Shown here one piece after another: positions 8,248 to 17,348 of a DNA stretch of 64,000 bases; the stretch's first letter is position 1, and each line of letters starts with the position of its first letter. The translations under genes were made by a program, and so were the position numbers. The stretch is from JANNMJ01 sp031425525 (GTDB taxonomy: Bacteria > Bacteroidota > Bacteroidia > Cytophagales > Hymenobacteraceae), in the NCBI GenBank assembly GCA_031425525.1, contig JANPJM010000028.1:1-64000 (forward strand). The letters run 5' to 3'. A model generated the notes under the pieces. The model was not told where the DNA came from and did not search any database. It worked only from the letters and a program-made list of their open reading frames with translations.

Positions 8248-10035
8248 ATGAAGCACATCCGTAATTTCTGCATCATCGCCCACATCGACCACGGCAAATC
8301 GACCCTTGCCGACCGGCTGCTCGAATACACCAGCACCGTGGCCAAGCGCGATATGCAGGCCCAGCTCCTCGATAATATGGATCTGGAGCGCGAGCGCGGC
8401 ATCACCATCAAAAGCCACGCGATTCAGATGCAGTACCCCTACAAAGGGGATATCTACACGCTGAATCTGATCGATACGCCCGGCCACGTCGATTTCAGCT
8501 ACGAAGTTTCGCGCTCCATCGCGGCTTGCGAAGGCGCGCTACTGATCGTGGATGCTTCGCAAGGTATTGAGGCCCAGACGATTTCCAACCTCTACCTCGC
8601 CATCGGCGCCGACCTTACCATCATCCCCGTTCTCAACAAGATCGACCTGCCGCACGCGATGCCGGAGGAAGTGACCGACGAGATCGTGGAAATGATCGGC
8701 TGCGACCCGGAGGAAGTCATCCCCGCGAGCGGCAAGGAAGGCATCGGCATCAAGGAAATCCTCGACGCGATCTGCGAGCGGATTCCGGCACCGAAAGGCG
8801 ACCCCGCCGCTCCGCTCCAGGCGCTGATCTTCGACTCGATGTACAACTCGTACCGGGGCATCGAAGTGCTGTTCCGCATCAAGAACGGCACGCTGCGCAA
8901 GGGCGATAAAGTGAAGTTCATGGCGACCGGCAAGGAGTACGGCGCCGACGAAATCGGGATTCTCGGCCTCAACCAGGAGCCCCGCCAGGAGGTCAGCGCC
9001 GGCAACGTGGGCTACCTCATTTCGGGCATCAAGGAAGCGCGCGAGGTGAAGGTCGGCGATACGATCACGCACCGCGACCGCCCCACTGCCGACGCCATCC
9101 ACGGCTTTGCCGACGTGAAACCGATGGTGTTCGCGGGCATTTATCCCGTCGATACCACCGAGTTCGAGGAATTGCGGTCTTCCATGGAGAAGCTGCAACT
9201 CAACGATGCGGCGCTCGTCTGGGAGCCGGAAACGTCGATGGCGCTCGGCTTCGGTTTTCGCTGCGGTTTCCTGGGGATGCTGCACATGGAAATCGTGCAG
9301 GAACGGCTCGAACGCGAGTTCAACATGACCGTCATCACCACCGTGCCGGGCGTGCAATTCCACGCCACCGGCACGAAGGATCAGGAAATCATCATCAACG
9401 CGCCGAGCGAAATGCCCGAGCCGAACCTGATTAAATACATCGAGGAGCCGTACATCAAAGCCCAAATTATTACGGCTTCCGAATATGTGGGCGCCATCAT
9501 CACGCTTTGCATCGAAAAACGCGGCATTATTAAAGGTCAAAATTATTTGACTTCCGAACGCGTCGAAATGACGTTTGAATTGCCGCTGGCCGAAATCGTA
9601 TTTGATTTCTTCGATAAATTAAAAACCATTTCGCGCGGATATGCGTCGCTCGATTACGAATTGATCGGGTTCCGCGAATCGGATATGGTGAAATTGGACG
9701 TGATGCTCAACGGCGAGAAAGTCGATGCGCTGTCGGCCATCGTGCACCGCTCCAAATCCTACGACTGGGGTAAGCGCCTCTGCGAGAAGCTCCGCGAGTT
9801 GCTGCCGCGCCAGATGTTCGAAATCGCGATTCAGGCCGCTATCGGCCAGAAAATCGTGGCCCGCGAAACCGTCCGGGCAATGCGCAAAGACGTAACCGCC
9901 AAGTGCTACGGCGGCGATATTTCGCGCAAGCGCAAGCTCCTCGAAAAGCAGAAAGAAGGCAAGAAGCGCATGCGCCAGGTGGGCTCGGTCGAAATTCCGC
10001 AGGAAGCGTTTCTGGCGGTATTGAAATTGGATTGA
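8248..10035 (+). CDS. lepA: Elongation factor 4 (LepA)
   Basis: 595 aa, full length. G1 is AHIDHGKSTLADRLL near residue 11; G3 is DTPGHVDFSYEVSRS; G4 is NKIDLP. The C-terminus has the LepA-specific region ending in KRKLLEKQKEGKKRMRQVG. It is a ribosome-binding GTPase that acts on stalled or mis-translocated ribosomes in the cytoplasm. It is transcribed alone from the promoter at 8184-8191. Confidence 0.97.
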   Translation: MKHIRNFCIIAHIDHGKSTLADRLLEYTSTVAKRDMQAQLLDNMDLERERGITIKSHAIQMQYPYKGDIYTLNLIDTPGHVDFSYEVSRSIAACEGALLIVDASQGIEAQTISNLYLAIGADLTIIPVLNKIDLPHAMPEEVTDEIVEMIGCDPEEVIPASGKEGIGIKEILDAICERIPAPKGDPAAPLQALIFDSMYNSYRGIEVLFRIKNGTLRKGDKVKFMATGKEYGADEIGILGLNQEPRQEVSAGNVGYLISGIKEAREVKVGDTITHRDRPTADAIHGFADVKPMVFAGIYPVDTTEFEELRSSMEKLQLNDAALVWEPETSMALGFGFRCGFLGMLHMEIVQERLEREFNMTVITTVPGVQFHATGTKDQEIIINAPSEMPEPNLIKYIEEPYIKAQIITASEYVGAIITLCIEKRGIIKGQNYLTSERVEMTFELPLAEIVFDFFDKLKTISRGYASLDYELIGFRESDMVKLDVMLNGEKVDALSAIVHRSKSYDWGKRLCEKLRELLPRQMFEIAIQAAIGQKIVARETVRAMRKDVTAKCYGGDISRKRKLLEKQKEGKKRMRQVGSVEIPQEAFLAVLKLD

Positions 10036-10132
10036 GCTGGCAATCTAATGACATTTGCGGTGCGGTGCGGCACTATTTCGGTCTTGTCGGTTATTGATAA
10101 CCCGACGCCCCGTTTTTCCCCCTTTTCTTCCG

Positions 10133-10480
10133 ATGCCAACCGCCGTCAAAACCAAAGCTGCCGCCGCGCCTTCCATCGTGCTGCGGATTACTTCGCCCAC
10201 GCCGCTGCCAGCCGCTGAGTTGCGCCGTCGGGCGCAAGCGGTATTGGCGGCGGCGGGGCTGGAAGCCGCGCCGCCGCCAGTCGCCAAAAAACCAATGCCG
10301 CGCCGCACTGCCAAGCCTAAGCTGACCCCGGCAGAAGCCTACGCGGAGTCGGAAGGATTAGTAGAAAAAATGGAGTTGCGTGCCGCCGATACCCCGCCCA
10401 TAACGGAAGAAGAAATTGTGGCTGAAGTACGGTTGGTTCGTCAGGAACGATATGAGCGGGCGCAAGTGCAAATGAAGTAA
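10133..10480 (+). CDS. Putative antitoxin of a PIN-type toxin-antitoxin pair
   Basis: 115 aa from ATG 10133. Residues 1-60 are Ala/Pro/Lys-rich and probably disordered or DNA-binding; the C-terminal 40 residues (TPPITEEEIVAEVRLVRQERYERAQ) form the acidic helix typical of antitoxins that wrap a PIN toxin. The stop TAA (10478-10480) sits at the beginning of the PIN reading frame, so the two are translationally linked. The pairing is inferred mainly from the neighbour. Confidence 0.6.
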   Translation: MPTAVKTKAAAAPSIVLRITSPTPLPAAELRRRAQAVLAAAGLEAAPPPVAKKPMPRRTAKPKLTPAEAYAESEGLVEKMELRAADTPPITEEEIVAEVRLVRQERYERAQVQMK

Positions 10481-10928
10481 GACGCCGCGCGTCGTACTGG
10501 ACACGAACATTTGGATTTCGCTTGTCAAGACTGGCCAATTCAGCTATTTGCTTCCGGCTTTGATAAATAGGCGGATACGGCTGGTTGTCAGCGCCGCATT
10601 ACGAACTGAGCTATGGGAAGTGGCTGGGCGCCCAAAATTTCGCAAATACTTCGAGATTAGCGAGTTGGCGCACTTGTGGCGTAAGTTGTATGCAATCAAA
10701 GCCATCGAACGTATCGTCGTTGGTTCTGCTTTGACCGATCTCTGCGCCGATCCGAAGGACGATTTTCTGCTCAACCTGTGCCTCGATGCCCGCCCCGATG
10801 CGCTTGTCACCGGCGACCGCCTCGTGCGGGAAGCCGTCGTGCGGCCCGAGTTTCAGCCGCTGCTTATCTGGTCACTTGCGGAGTTGCGGGCGTATATAAC
10901 CGTCCCTGTGCCGGGTACGGAGCAGTAG
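10476..10928 (+). CDS. PIN-domain ribonuclease toxin, start codon not evident
   Basis: The PIN motif VVLDTNIWISL is encoded from 10491, and the conserved Asp/Glu-containing segments ALRTELWEV and LCADPKDDFLLNLCLDARPDALVTGD follow; the last is the PIN D-x-D region. The open frame begins after TGA at 10473-10475 and contains no ATG, GTG or TTG before the essential first aspartate. The first usable start (TTG 10548) would remove the catalytic Asp. Possible explanations are a rare start codon, frameshift coupling to the antitoxin, or a disabled toxin. Intact members cleave RNA. Confidence 0.65.
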   Translation, partial: SKTPRVVLDTNIWISLVKTGQFSYLLPALINRRIRLVVSAALRTELWEVAGRPKFRKYFEISELAHLWRKLYAIKAIERIVVGSALTDLCADPKDDFLLNLCLDARPDALVTGDRLVREAVVRPEFQPLLIWSLAELRAYITVPVPGTEQ

Positions 10929-11033
10929 CGTTTTAGCCCCGATACGCCACGGCAGTGGCAAACTGCTATTTTGCAACACACGCCCCCCTTGCGTGCGTAA
11001 GGCGGGCGGCGGCTCCAATGCCGCTCACCGCTG

Positions 11034-12182
11034 ATGCCCGTACTTTTTCCGTATCGCGCGCTGTTGCTTGGCGTACTACTACTGCTTAGCGTCCCGGCTG
11101 CCCAGGCGCAGACCCCCGCCGAACCACCCGCCAAGCCCGTGCGCGCGGGTCTCGACGATTCTACGTATCTGCGGCACGACCGCGAGCGCCGCCATCTGCT
11201 CGACGCCATCACCCGCAATCAGCCACTGTCGTGGATTGCGGCGGGCGGCGAGTTCAGCCCCTGCCACCAAACGGCCGCCAATGCGCCGGAGCGCGAGCCG
11301 CGCTATTTATTTTCGGCGTACCTCACCACGTCGTTCGTGGTGGTGTCGCAGCCGCGTTTTGCGTTTACCGTCGAGCCTGCGTTTGGGCTGCGGATGCGGC
11401 GCGATGGCCCGGCGCGCGGGTCGTACCCGATCCGCACGCCTTCGTACCACGCCGTTGGCAGCCTCTATCTCCTGACTCGCCTGCGCACCACCCCCGGCGA
11501 GGAAGTGACACCTGGCTGCCCCGCGCCACCCGAAGCCGACGAACTACGGTATCAGTACCTGCGCCTCAACTTCCGCCACCACTCCAACGGGCAGGAGGGC
11601 GCGGCTCTCATACCCGGCCCAGTCGGTCAGAATGGGCGCCAACCCAACCAGCTCCACGGCAATTTCGCCAACAATGCCGTGGAAGCCAGCTACGTACTGG
11701 GCGCCCGCACTACCGGCGGCGCCTGGAGCGTGGCGCCGTACGGCTCCTACGGTCTGCCCGCTTCCGCCGATCCCACTCAGGACGGGCGCTACCTCTTTCA
11801 CCGCGTTGGGGTGCGCCTCACGCGCGAGGTGTTCAGCACCTGGCGGCGGGTGCTGGGTAAAGCCGCCCAAACCACCGACGCGAGCAGCGCCGAGCTGGCG
11901 CGCCGCAATAAATCGCGCTTCTACACCGAGCTGAACGTAAGCCTCGGCCTGAGTCGCCTCGATTCACTCAGCACCGAGGAGCGCCGCTTCGAGCGCCGTC
12001 GTCTCAACGCCGAAGCCACGGCCGTGTACATTCCGCGCTTCATGAGCCAAACGGGCCTGTTCGTGACGGTGGGCTATTATGGCGAAGACCCCTGCAATAT
12101 CTGGTATTTGCACCGTTATCCGTTCGTGCGGGTGGGCATCGCAACGGCGGCGTTTCGGAATGTAACGCAGTTGCTGCGGTAG
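11034..12182 (+). CDS. Outer-membrane phospholipase A-like beta-barrel
   Basis: 382 aa, signal peptide ending near PAAQAQ. Alternating hydrophobic strands (FAFTVEPAFGLRMR, YQYLRLNFRHHSNGQ, AVEASYVLGA, FVTVGYYGEDP) suggest an outer-membrane barrel. RHHSNGQEG near residue 185 resembles the H-x-S-N-G catalytic block of PldA phospholipases. If so, it would hydrolyse membrane phospholipids when activated. The rest of the barrel is divergent, so an unrelated barrel with a chance motif is possible. The stop precedes a shared terminator. Confidence 0.55.
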   Translation: MPVLFPYRALLLGVLLLLSVPAAQAQTPAEPPAKPVRAGLDDSTYLRHDRERRHLLDAITRNQPLSWIAAGGEFSPCHQTAANAPEREPRYLFSAYLTTSFVVVSQPRFAFTVEPAFGLRMRRDGPARGSYPIRTPSYHAVGSLYLLTRLRTTPGEEVTPGCPAPPEADELRYQYLRLNFRHHSNGQEGAALIPGPVGQNGRQPNQLHGNFANNAVEASYVLGARTTGGAWSVAPYGSYGLPASADPTQDGRYLFHRVGVRLTREVFSTWRRVLGKAAQTTDASSAELARRNKSRFYTELNVSLGLSRLDSLSTEERRFERRRLNAEATAVYIPRFMSQTGLFVTVGYYGEDPCNIWYLHRYPFVRVGIATAAFRNVTQLLR

Positions 12183-12219
12183 GGGTGGGGCGGTAGCAAT
12201 GCTCACCCACGGCCCTGCC

Positions 12220-12285
12220 GCAGCGCAAAATGCCCCGACGGAAAATACTCCGCCAGGGCATTTTGATTAAAAAATATTGCGCTGC
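12220..12285. terminator. Nested bidirectional terminator
   Basis: A 10-bp inner stem (12226-12235 with 12256-12265) is followed by an A/T-rich run, and an outer stem GCAGCGCAA (12220-12228) pairs with 12277-12285. It lies between the convergent barrel and DUF779 genes. Confidence 0.7.
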
Positions 12286-12291
12286 GTGTCA

Positions 12292-12684
12292 TTACCCCGC
12301 CACCCCCGGATAGCTTTCCCCATCGAAAATCGGCGCCATCGCCGCCGCTTCTTCCTCCGTAAACAGCCGCGAGCGAATCAGAAACCGCACGCCCAGCGGG
12401 ATTTCGAGCGAGAATGACGCCCCGCGCCCCTTCACCACATCCACCGTGAGCTGGGTGTGCTGCCAGTACTCAAACTGCGAGGCGCTCATAAAGAAGTCGC
12501 AGCCGTAAATGGCGCCCAGCCACACATCGTTGGCGCCTACCCGAAACTCCCCTTTCTGAAAACACATCGGTGAGGAGCCATCGCAGCAGCCGCCGCTCTG
12601 GTGAAACATCAGCGGGCCGTGCGCATCGCGCAGCACGTCGATGGTGGCCTCAGCGGCGGTGGTGATGAGGACGCGGGAAGTCAT
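12292..12684 (-). CDS. DUF779 domain-containing protein
   Basis: 130 aa from ATG 12684. HQSGGCCDGSSPMCF near residue 29 is the Cys-rich hallmark of DUF779, followed by WLGAIYGCDFFMSASQFEYWQHTQLTVDVV. In many bacteria DUF779 genes follow an aldehyde dehydrogenase gene, as here (12749-14302, same strand), so a role in that enzyme's maturation or in aldehyde metabolism is likely but unproven. An inverted repeat fills the 64 bases between the two genes. Confidence 0.9.
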   Translation of the reverse strand: MTSRVLITTAAEATIDVLRDAHGPLMFHQSGGCCDGSSPMCFQKGEFRVGANDVWLGAIYGCDFFMSASQFEYWQHTQLTVDVVKGRGASFSLEIPLGVRFLIRSRLFTEEEAAAMAPIFDGESYPGVAG

Positions 12685-12692
12685 GGTAGGTG

Positions 12693-12745
12693 AGAGGTGA
12701 GAAGTCAGAGGTGGTGAATGTAGGCACCTCTGACTTCTCACCTCT
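12693..12745. repeat. 21-bp perfect inverted repeat
   Basis: 12693-12713 and 12725-12745 are perfect complements with an 11-base loop. The unit reads AGAGGTGAGAAGTCAGAGGT and its complement. It separates the aldehyde dehydrogenase and DUF779 genes and could attenuate or process the shared transcript. Confidence 0.75.
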
Positions 12746-12748
12746 GAC

Positions 12749-14302
12749 TTAAAAAAAGCCCAGTTTCTGCTTGCTGTAATTGACCAGCATATTTTTATGC
12801 TGGCGGTAATGGGTGAGCATCATCTTGTGGTTTTCGCGCCCGAAACCGGAGGCTTTGTAGCCGCCGAACGGCGCGCCGGCCGGGTAATCGTGGTAGCAAT
12901 TGACCCACACGCGGCCCGCCTGAATGGCGCGCGGCACCTGATACAACTCGTGCGCATCGCGCGACCACACGCCCGCGCCGAGGCCGTAGAGCGTGTCGTT
13001 GGCCAACTCAATGGCTTCTTCCGTCGTCTTGAACGTGGTCACGGATAACACTGGGCCGAAGATTTCTTCCTGAAAAATCCGCATTTTGTTGTGCCCCCGG
13101 AAGATGGTCGGCTGGATGTAGTAGCCGGTGCCGAGTTCGCCGTCTTCCTGCGTGTAGGCTTCGCCGCCGGTCAGTACTTCGGCCCCCTCAGCTTTACCGA
13201 TTTCGAGGTAGCTCAAGATTTTCTCGTACTGGTCGTTGCTGGCCTGGGCGCCCATCATCGTGGTCATATCCAGTGGATTACCCATTTTGACGGCCTTTAC
13301 GCGCTCGATGACGCGGGCGATGAATTCGTCGTAAATATCTTCGTGAACGAGCATTCTGGACGGACAGGTGCAGATCTCGCCCTGGTTGAGGCAGAACATC
13401 ACGGCGCCCTCGATGGCTTTGTCGAGGAAGTCGTCGTCGGCATCCATCACCGATTTGAAGAACACGTTCGGCGATTTGCCGCCCAACTCCATCGTCACGG
13501 GAATGATGTTTTCGGAAGCGTATTGCAGAATGAGGCGGCCGGTGGTCGTCTCACCCGTGAACGACGCTTTCTGGATGCGCGGCGACGATGCCAATGGTTT
13601 GCCCGCTTCCAGTCCAAACCCATTGACGATATTGACCACGCCCGGCGGAATCAGGTGGCCGATCAACTCCATCAGAATCAGGATGGAGGCAGGCGTTTGC
13701 TCGGCGGGCTTCATCACCACGCAGCATCCGGCGGCGAGCGCGGGCGCGAGTTTCCAGGTGGCCATCAGCAGCGGAAAATTCCACGGAATGATCTGGCCCA
13801 CCACGCCCAACGGTTCATATACCACGAGCGAGAGCGTATCCTGATTCAGCTCCGACGCCGAGCCTTCTTCGGCCCGAATGACGCTCGCGAAATACCGAAA
13901 ATGGTCGATTACGAGCGGCAAATCGGCGTAGGTGGTTTCGCGGATGGCCTTGCCGTTCTCGATGCACTCGACCGCCGCCAGGTATGGCAGATTTTCCTCG
14001 ATGACGTTGGCAATCTTGTTCAGCATATTGCTCCGCTCGGTGGCGGAGGTATGCTTCCAGGTTTTGAACGCTTCGTGGGCGGCATCGAGGGCAAGGTCGA
14101 TATCTTCCTTGCTCGAACGGGCTACTTTCGTGAACACCTGCCCATCGATGGGGGAGGGGTTCTCGAAATATTGGCCTTTGACGGGCGGCGTAAACTTGCC
14201 GCCGATGTAATTATCGTAGTGCGGCTTGAATGTGGGGCGGGCTACCTGCGTGGTGCTGGTAGCCGGCACGGCGGGAGCGACGGGATCGAGAACTTCGGCC
14301 AT
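12749..14302 (-). CDS. NAD-dependent aldehyde dehydrogenase
   Basis: 517 aa. VTMELGGKSPN holds the catalytic glutamate and LNQGEICTCPSR the catalytic cysteine; IIPWNFPLLM and the GFTGET-type segment (SFTGETTTGR) bind NAD. It is a class of tetrameric aldehyde dehydrogenase that converts aliphatic aldehydes such as acetaldehyde to acids in the cytoplasm. The neighbours are DUF779 downstream and a divergent AraC regulator, an arrangement known for alcohol/aldehyde-induced dehydrogenases. Confidence 0.93.
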   Translation of the reverse strand: MAEVLDPVAPAVPATSTTQVARPTFKPHYDNYIGGKFTPPVKGQYFENPSPIDGQVFTKVARSSKEDIDLALDAAHEAFKTWKHTSATERSNMLNKIANVIEENLPYLAAVECIENGKAIRETTYADLPLVIDHFRYFASVIRAEEGSASELNQDTLSLVVYEPLGVVGQIIPWNFPLLMATWKLAPALAAGCCVVMKPAEQTPASILILMELIGHLIPPGVVNIVNGFGLEAGKPLASSPRIQKASFTGETTTGRLILQYASENIIPVTMELGGKSPNVFFKSVMDADDDFLDKAIEGAVMFCLNQGEICTCPSRMLVHEDIYDEFIARVIERVKAVKMGNPLDMTTMMGAQASNDQYEKILSYLEIGKAEGAEVLTGGEAYTQEDGELGTGYYIQPTIFRGHNKMRIFQEEIFGPVLSVTTFKTTEEAIELANDTLYGLGAGVWSRDAHELYQVPRAIQAGRVWVNCYHDYPAGAPFGGYKASGFGRENHKMMLTHYRQHKNMLVNYSKQKLGFF

Positions 14303-14466
14303 TGGGAGAGAGGAGGGGAGAAAAATTGAAGGAATTGTAAGAAATCGGTAGCTTTGTTGGCGGCGCTAAGGGCCGGTTGCTAGCTGGTTACAAAACTCCT
14401 AATCATTGTGGCTGTTAGGGTTGCACGAACGGCGCAACGACTTGCACGATTGACGCACGGGGGAGG

Positions 14467-14502
14467 GACGAGTTTCGAGTTTCGAGTGACGAGTTTCGAG
14501 TG
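14467..14502. repeat. Short tandem repeat of GAGTTTC units
   Basis: Three imperfect copies of a 12-13 base unit containing GAGTTTCGAGT lie in the divergent region between the aldehyde dehydrogenase and AraC genes (gap 14303-14559). Similar intergenic repeats are common in Bacteroidetes; a regulatory role is only possible. Confidence 0.5.
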
Positions 14503-14559
14503 AGTAGATAAGGATTTTTATTAGAACATATAACACCCAACCCCTCAATCACTCAATCA

Positions 14560-15501
14560 ATGAACTTCCCCGGCACCCGCCTCCAAACCGTCGCCCCCAC
14601 GCCGGAGGCGGCGCTCACGACGCTCGTCGAAAACCGCCGAGTCACGACGTACGACGACTTTGCGCTGAGCCTCTTCGAAACGCACGTGCGCGCCGAGCAA
14701 GTGCCGCTCACCTTCCCCAATTTCGTGCTGACCGCGATGCTGCGCGGGCGCAAGGTGATGCACCTACCCGGCGCGATGCCGTTTCAGTATCTGCCCGGCG
14801 AAGTGGTGCTGCTGCCCGCCCACCGCCCGATGTACATCGATTTCCCCGATGCCTGCCCCGGCAACCCCACGCAGTGCCTGGCGCTCGAAATCGGGGCCGA
14901 AAAAGTGACGGGCCTGCTCACGCGGCTCAACGAAACCGCGCCCCGCCTCGATGTGTCGGCCGGCGCCGCGTCGTGGGCGCTCGACCCCGCCGATTGCCAC
15001 GTGCCCAGTTCCCCGGCGCTTGCCGCCTCGCTCGATAGGCTGCTGACGGCCACCCGCGAGGCGGGGCCGTCGCAGGGCGTCCTCGCCGACCTGGCCGTGA
15101 GCGAAATTGTGGTGCGGCTGCTGCAAACGCAGGCCCGGCGGGTGCTGCTGGCGCCCGTGCCGCCCACGGCCGTAGGCGCCGCCACGCGCCTGCGCCAAGT
15201 GGTAGAATATGTGCGCGCCAATCTTCACCGCGACCTCCCCACCGACGAACTCGCGCGCCTCGCGTGCCTGAGTCGCGCCCAGTTTTTTCGCGCTTTCCGG
15301 GCCGAATTGGGCCTTTCGCCCGTCGCCTTCATCCTGCGCGAGCGGGTGGCGCGCGCCTGCCGGCTGCTGCTCGGCGGCAACCGCTACCTCACGGATGTAG
15401 CGTACCGCTGCGGATTTTCGAGCCTGAGCTACTTCACGCGCACCTTCAAAGTGCTGATGGGCGTTAGTCCGGGGCTGTGGTTGAAGGGGGTGGCCGCGTA
15501 A
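14560..15501 (+). CDS. AraC family transcriptional regulator
   Basis: 313 aa. The N-terminal ~190 residues resemble the cupin-type AraC ligand-binding region (FPNFVLTAMLRGRKVMHLPG, YLPGEVVLLPAHRPM). The C-terminal ~100 residues have two helix-turn-helix units: TDELARLACLSRAQFFRAFRAELG and LTDVAYRCGFSSLSYFTRTFK. It is transcribed divergently from the aldehyde dehydrogenase gene and probably controls it in response to an aldehyde or alcohol (inference from arrangement). Confidence 0.88.
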   Translation: MNFPGTRLQTVAPTPEAALTTLVENRRVTTYDDFALSLFETHVRAEQVPLTFPNFVLTAMLRGRKVMHLPGAMPFQYLPGEVVLLPAHRPMYIDFPDACPGNPTQCLALEIGAEKVTGLLTRLNETAPRLDVSAGAASWALDPADCHVPSSPALAASLDRLLTATREAGPSQGVLADLAVSEIVVRLLQTQARRVLLAPVPPTAVGAATRLRQVVEYVRANLHRDLPTDELARLACLSRAQFFRAFRAELGLSPVAFILRERVARACRLLLGGNRYLTDVAYRCGFSSLSYFTRTFKVLMGVSPGLWLKGVAA

Positions 15502-15519
15502 CCCCCGCCGCGCGGGCGG

Positions 15520-15527
15520 TACCTTTG
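15520..15527 (+). promoter_or_regulatory. folD promoter -7 element
   Basis: TACCTTTG, 24 bases before the folD start; it lies 18 bases after the AraC stop. The -33 part is not clear. Confidence 0.5.
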
Positions 15528-15550
15528 CGGCCTCATTCCAATCCGCACAA

Positions 15551-16453
15551 ATGCCCTCCTCCATCCCCGAAATCGCTACCCAGCCGCTCATCCTCGACGG
15601 CAAGCGGCTGCAACTGGAAATCGAAACCGAAATCAAGGCCGAAGTAGAAGCTCGCCGTACCGCCGGGCGCAAGGTGCCGCATCTGGCGGCCGTGCTGGTC
15701 GGGCACGATGGCGGTTCCGAAACGTACGTCCGCAACAAAGTGCTGGCCTGCGAGCGCGTAGGGTTCGCCTCCACGCTGCTGCGGTTTGAAGACGACCTGA
15801 CCGAAGCCGAACTGCTCCGGACGGTGGCACGCCTCAACGCCGACCCCGAAATCGACGGTTTCATCGTGCAATTGCCGTTGCCGAAGCATATTTCGGCGCA
15901 AAAAGTCACGGAAGCCATCGCGGCTGAAAAAGACGTCGATGGCTTTCATCCCGTCAATCTGGGGCGGATGGTGGCGGGTATTCCCGCCTTGCTGCCCGCT
16001 ACGCCGAGCGGTATTCTGGTGATTCTGCAACGCTACGGCATCGACACGCGCGGCAAGCATTGCGTGGTGGTCGGGCGCTCGACCATCGTGGGTTCGCCGG
16101 TGAGCATCTTGCTGGCGCGTAACGCGCAACCGGGCAACTGCACCGTCACGATTTGTCACTCGGCAACGCAGAATCTGGCCGAAATCACGCGCCAGGCCGA
16201 TATTCTGATCGCCGCGCTCGGTCGGCCCGAGTTCATTACGGCCGATATGGTGAAACCGGGCGCCGTAGTGATTGATGTGGGCACGACGCGCGTACCCGAT
16301 GCCGCCAAAAAATCGGGGTATAGCCTGAAAGGCGACGTCAACTTCGCTCAGGTGGCGCCCCTGGCGAGCGCCATTACGCCGGTGCCCGGCGGCGTCGGCC
16401 CGATGACGATTACTTCCCTTCTCCTCAACACGCTGCAAGCCGCCAGCAATTAG
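15551..16453 (+). CDS. folD: Methylenetetrahydrofolate dehydrogenase/cyclohydrolase (FolD)
   Basis: 300 aa, typical length. ETYVRNKVLACERVG carries the Tyr and Lys of the active site, DGFIVQLPLPKHIS and PVPGGVGPMTITSLL are the two signature patterns, and VVVGRSTIVGSPV is the NADP-binding loop. It interconverts 5,10-methylene-, methenyl- and 10-formyl-tetrahydrofolate in one-carbon metabolism. queE follows 74 bases downstream on the same strand. Confidence 0.95.
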   Translation: MPSSIPEIATQPLILDGKRLQLEIETEIKAEVEARRTAGRKVPHLAAVLVGHDGGSETYVRNKVLACERVGFASTLLRFEDDLTEAELLRTVARLNADPEIDGFIVQLPLPKHISAQKVTEAIAAEKDVDGFHPVNLGRMVAGIPALLPATPSGILVILQRYGIDTRGKHCVVVGRSTIVGSPVSILLARNAQPGNCTVTICHSATQNLAEITRQADILIAALGRPEFITADMVKPGAVVIDVGTTRVPDAAKKSGYSLKGDVNFAQVAPLASAITPVPGGVGPMTITSLLLNTLQAASN

Positions 16454-16527
16454 CCGCCGGCCGCCACCAGCGGCTGAACCGCCGCCGCCCGACCGCGCGT
16501 TAGCCGCCGGTTAGCGCCGGTGGCCCG

Positions 16528-17202
16528 GTGTCTCATTCGTATCTCTCCGTGGTCCAGACTGCCCCGCAATTTTCCATTTCTCAGGTGCCGCCCGATGGCC
16601 GGCAGTTGCCGCTAATGGAGCATTTTTACACGTTGCAGGGCGAAGGCGCCAACGCGGGACGCGCGGCATATTTCGTGCGGTTGGGCGGCTGCGACGTCGG
16701 TTGCCACTGGTGCGACGTGAAGGAGTCGTGGTCGGCGGAAGATCATCCGTTGCGCAGCATCGACGATATCGTGGCGCTTGCCGCCGTCGATGGCGCCGCC
16801 ACGGTGCCGGTAGTGGTCACGGGCGGCGAGCCCGCGCTCTACAACCTCGTACCGCTGACCGCCGCGCTCGCCGCCGCCGGCCACCCGCGCTGGATCGAGA
16901 CGAGCGGCGCCTACCCGCTCACCGGCACCTGGGAGTGGGTGTGCCTGTCGCCGAAGAAATTCAAGCCTCCGCACGAATCCGTCTATGCGCAGGCGCACGA
17001 GCTGAAAGTGGTCGTTTTTCACGAGTCTGACCTGGCGTGGGCCGAGCTGCACGCCGCCCGCGTACCGCCCGCGTGCCGTCTGTTTCTGCAACCTGAATGG
17101 AGCCGCGCCGACCGCATTACGCCGCGCCTGGTCGAGTACGTGAAACAACATCCACGCTGGCAGCTTTCGCTGCAAACGCACAAGTATTTAGAAATTCCAT
17201 AG
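16528..17202 (+). CDS. queE: 7-carboxy-7-deazaguanine synthase (QueE)
   Basis: 224 aa. EHFYTLQGEGANAGRAAYF is the N-terminal signature and GGCDVGCHWCDVKESW carries the three cysteines for the radical-SAM [4Fe-4S] cluster in the CxxxCxxC spacing. VVTGGEPALYNL is the SAM-binding GGEP. It catalyses ring contraction to the 7-deazaguanine precursor of queuosine. The start used is GTG 16528; the protein could begin later, at the ATG before EHFYTLQGEG, but the homologous region begins upstream of that. Confidence 0.92.
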   Translation: MSHSYLSVVQTAPQFSISQVPPDGRQLPLMEHFYTLQGEGANAGRAAYFVRLGGCDVGCHWCDVKESWSAEDHPLRSIDDIVALAAVDGAATVPVVVTGGEPALYNLVPLTAALAAAGHPRWIETSGAYPLTGTWEWVCLSPKKFKPPHESVYAQAHELKVVVFHESDLAWAELHAARVPPACRLFLQPEWSRADRITPRLVEYVKQHPRWQLSLQTHKYLEIP

Positions 17203-17348
17203 CCCTTGCCGTCGTCGTTTGCCGCTTTCACGCTTGCCGCCCGTGGGCGAGTTGGCGCGGGGCTGGTAACTTTCGGGCGCAGGGCGGGTTGCTCGCGGTT
17301 TCACCGACCCGGCGCGTCTTTCTCCATCTCCTCGCTTTCTTCCCTTCG

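Noticed and set aside
13091..14329. 412-aa plus-strand ORF
   Set aside because: Antisense to the aldehyde dehydrogenase gene, with no recognisable domain.
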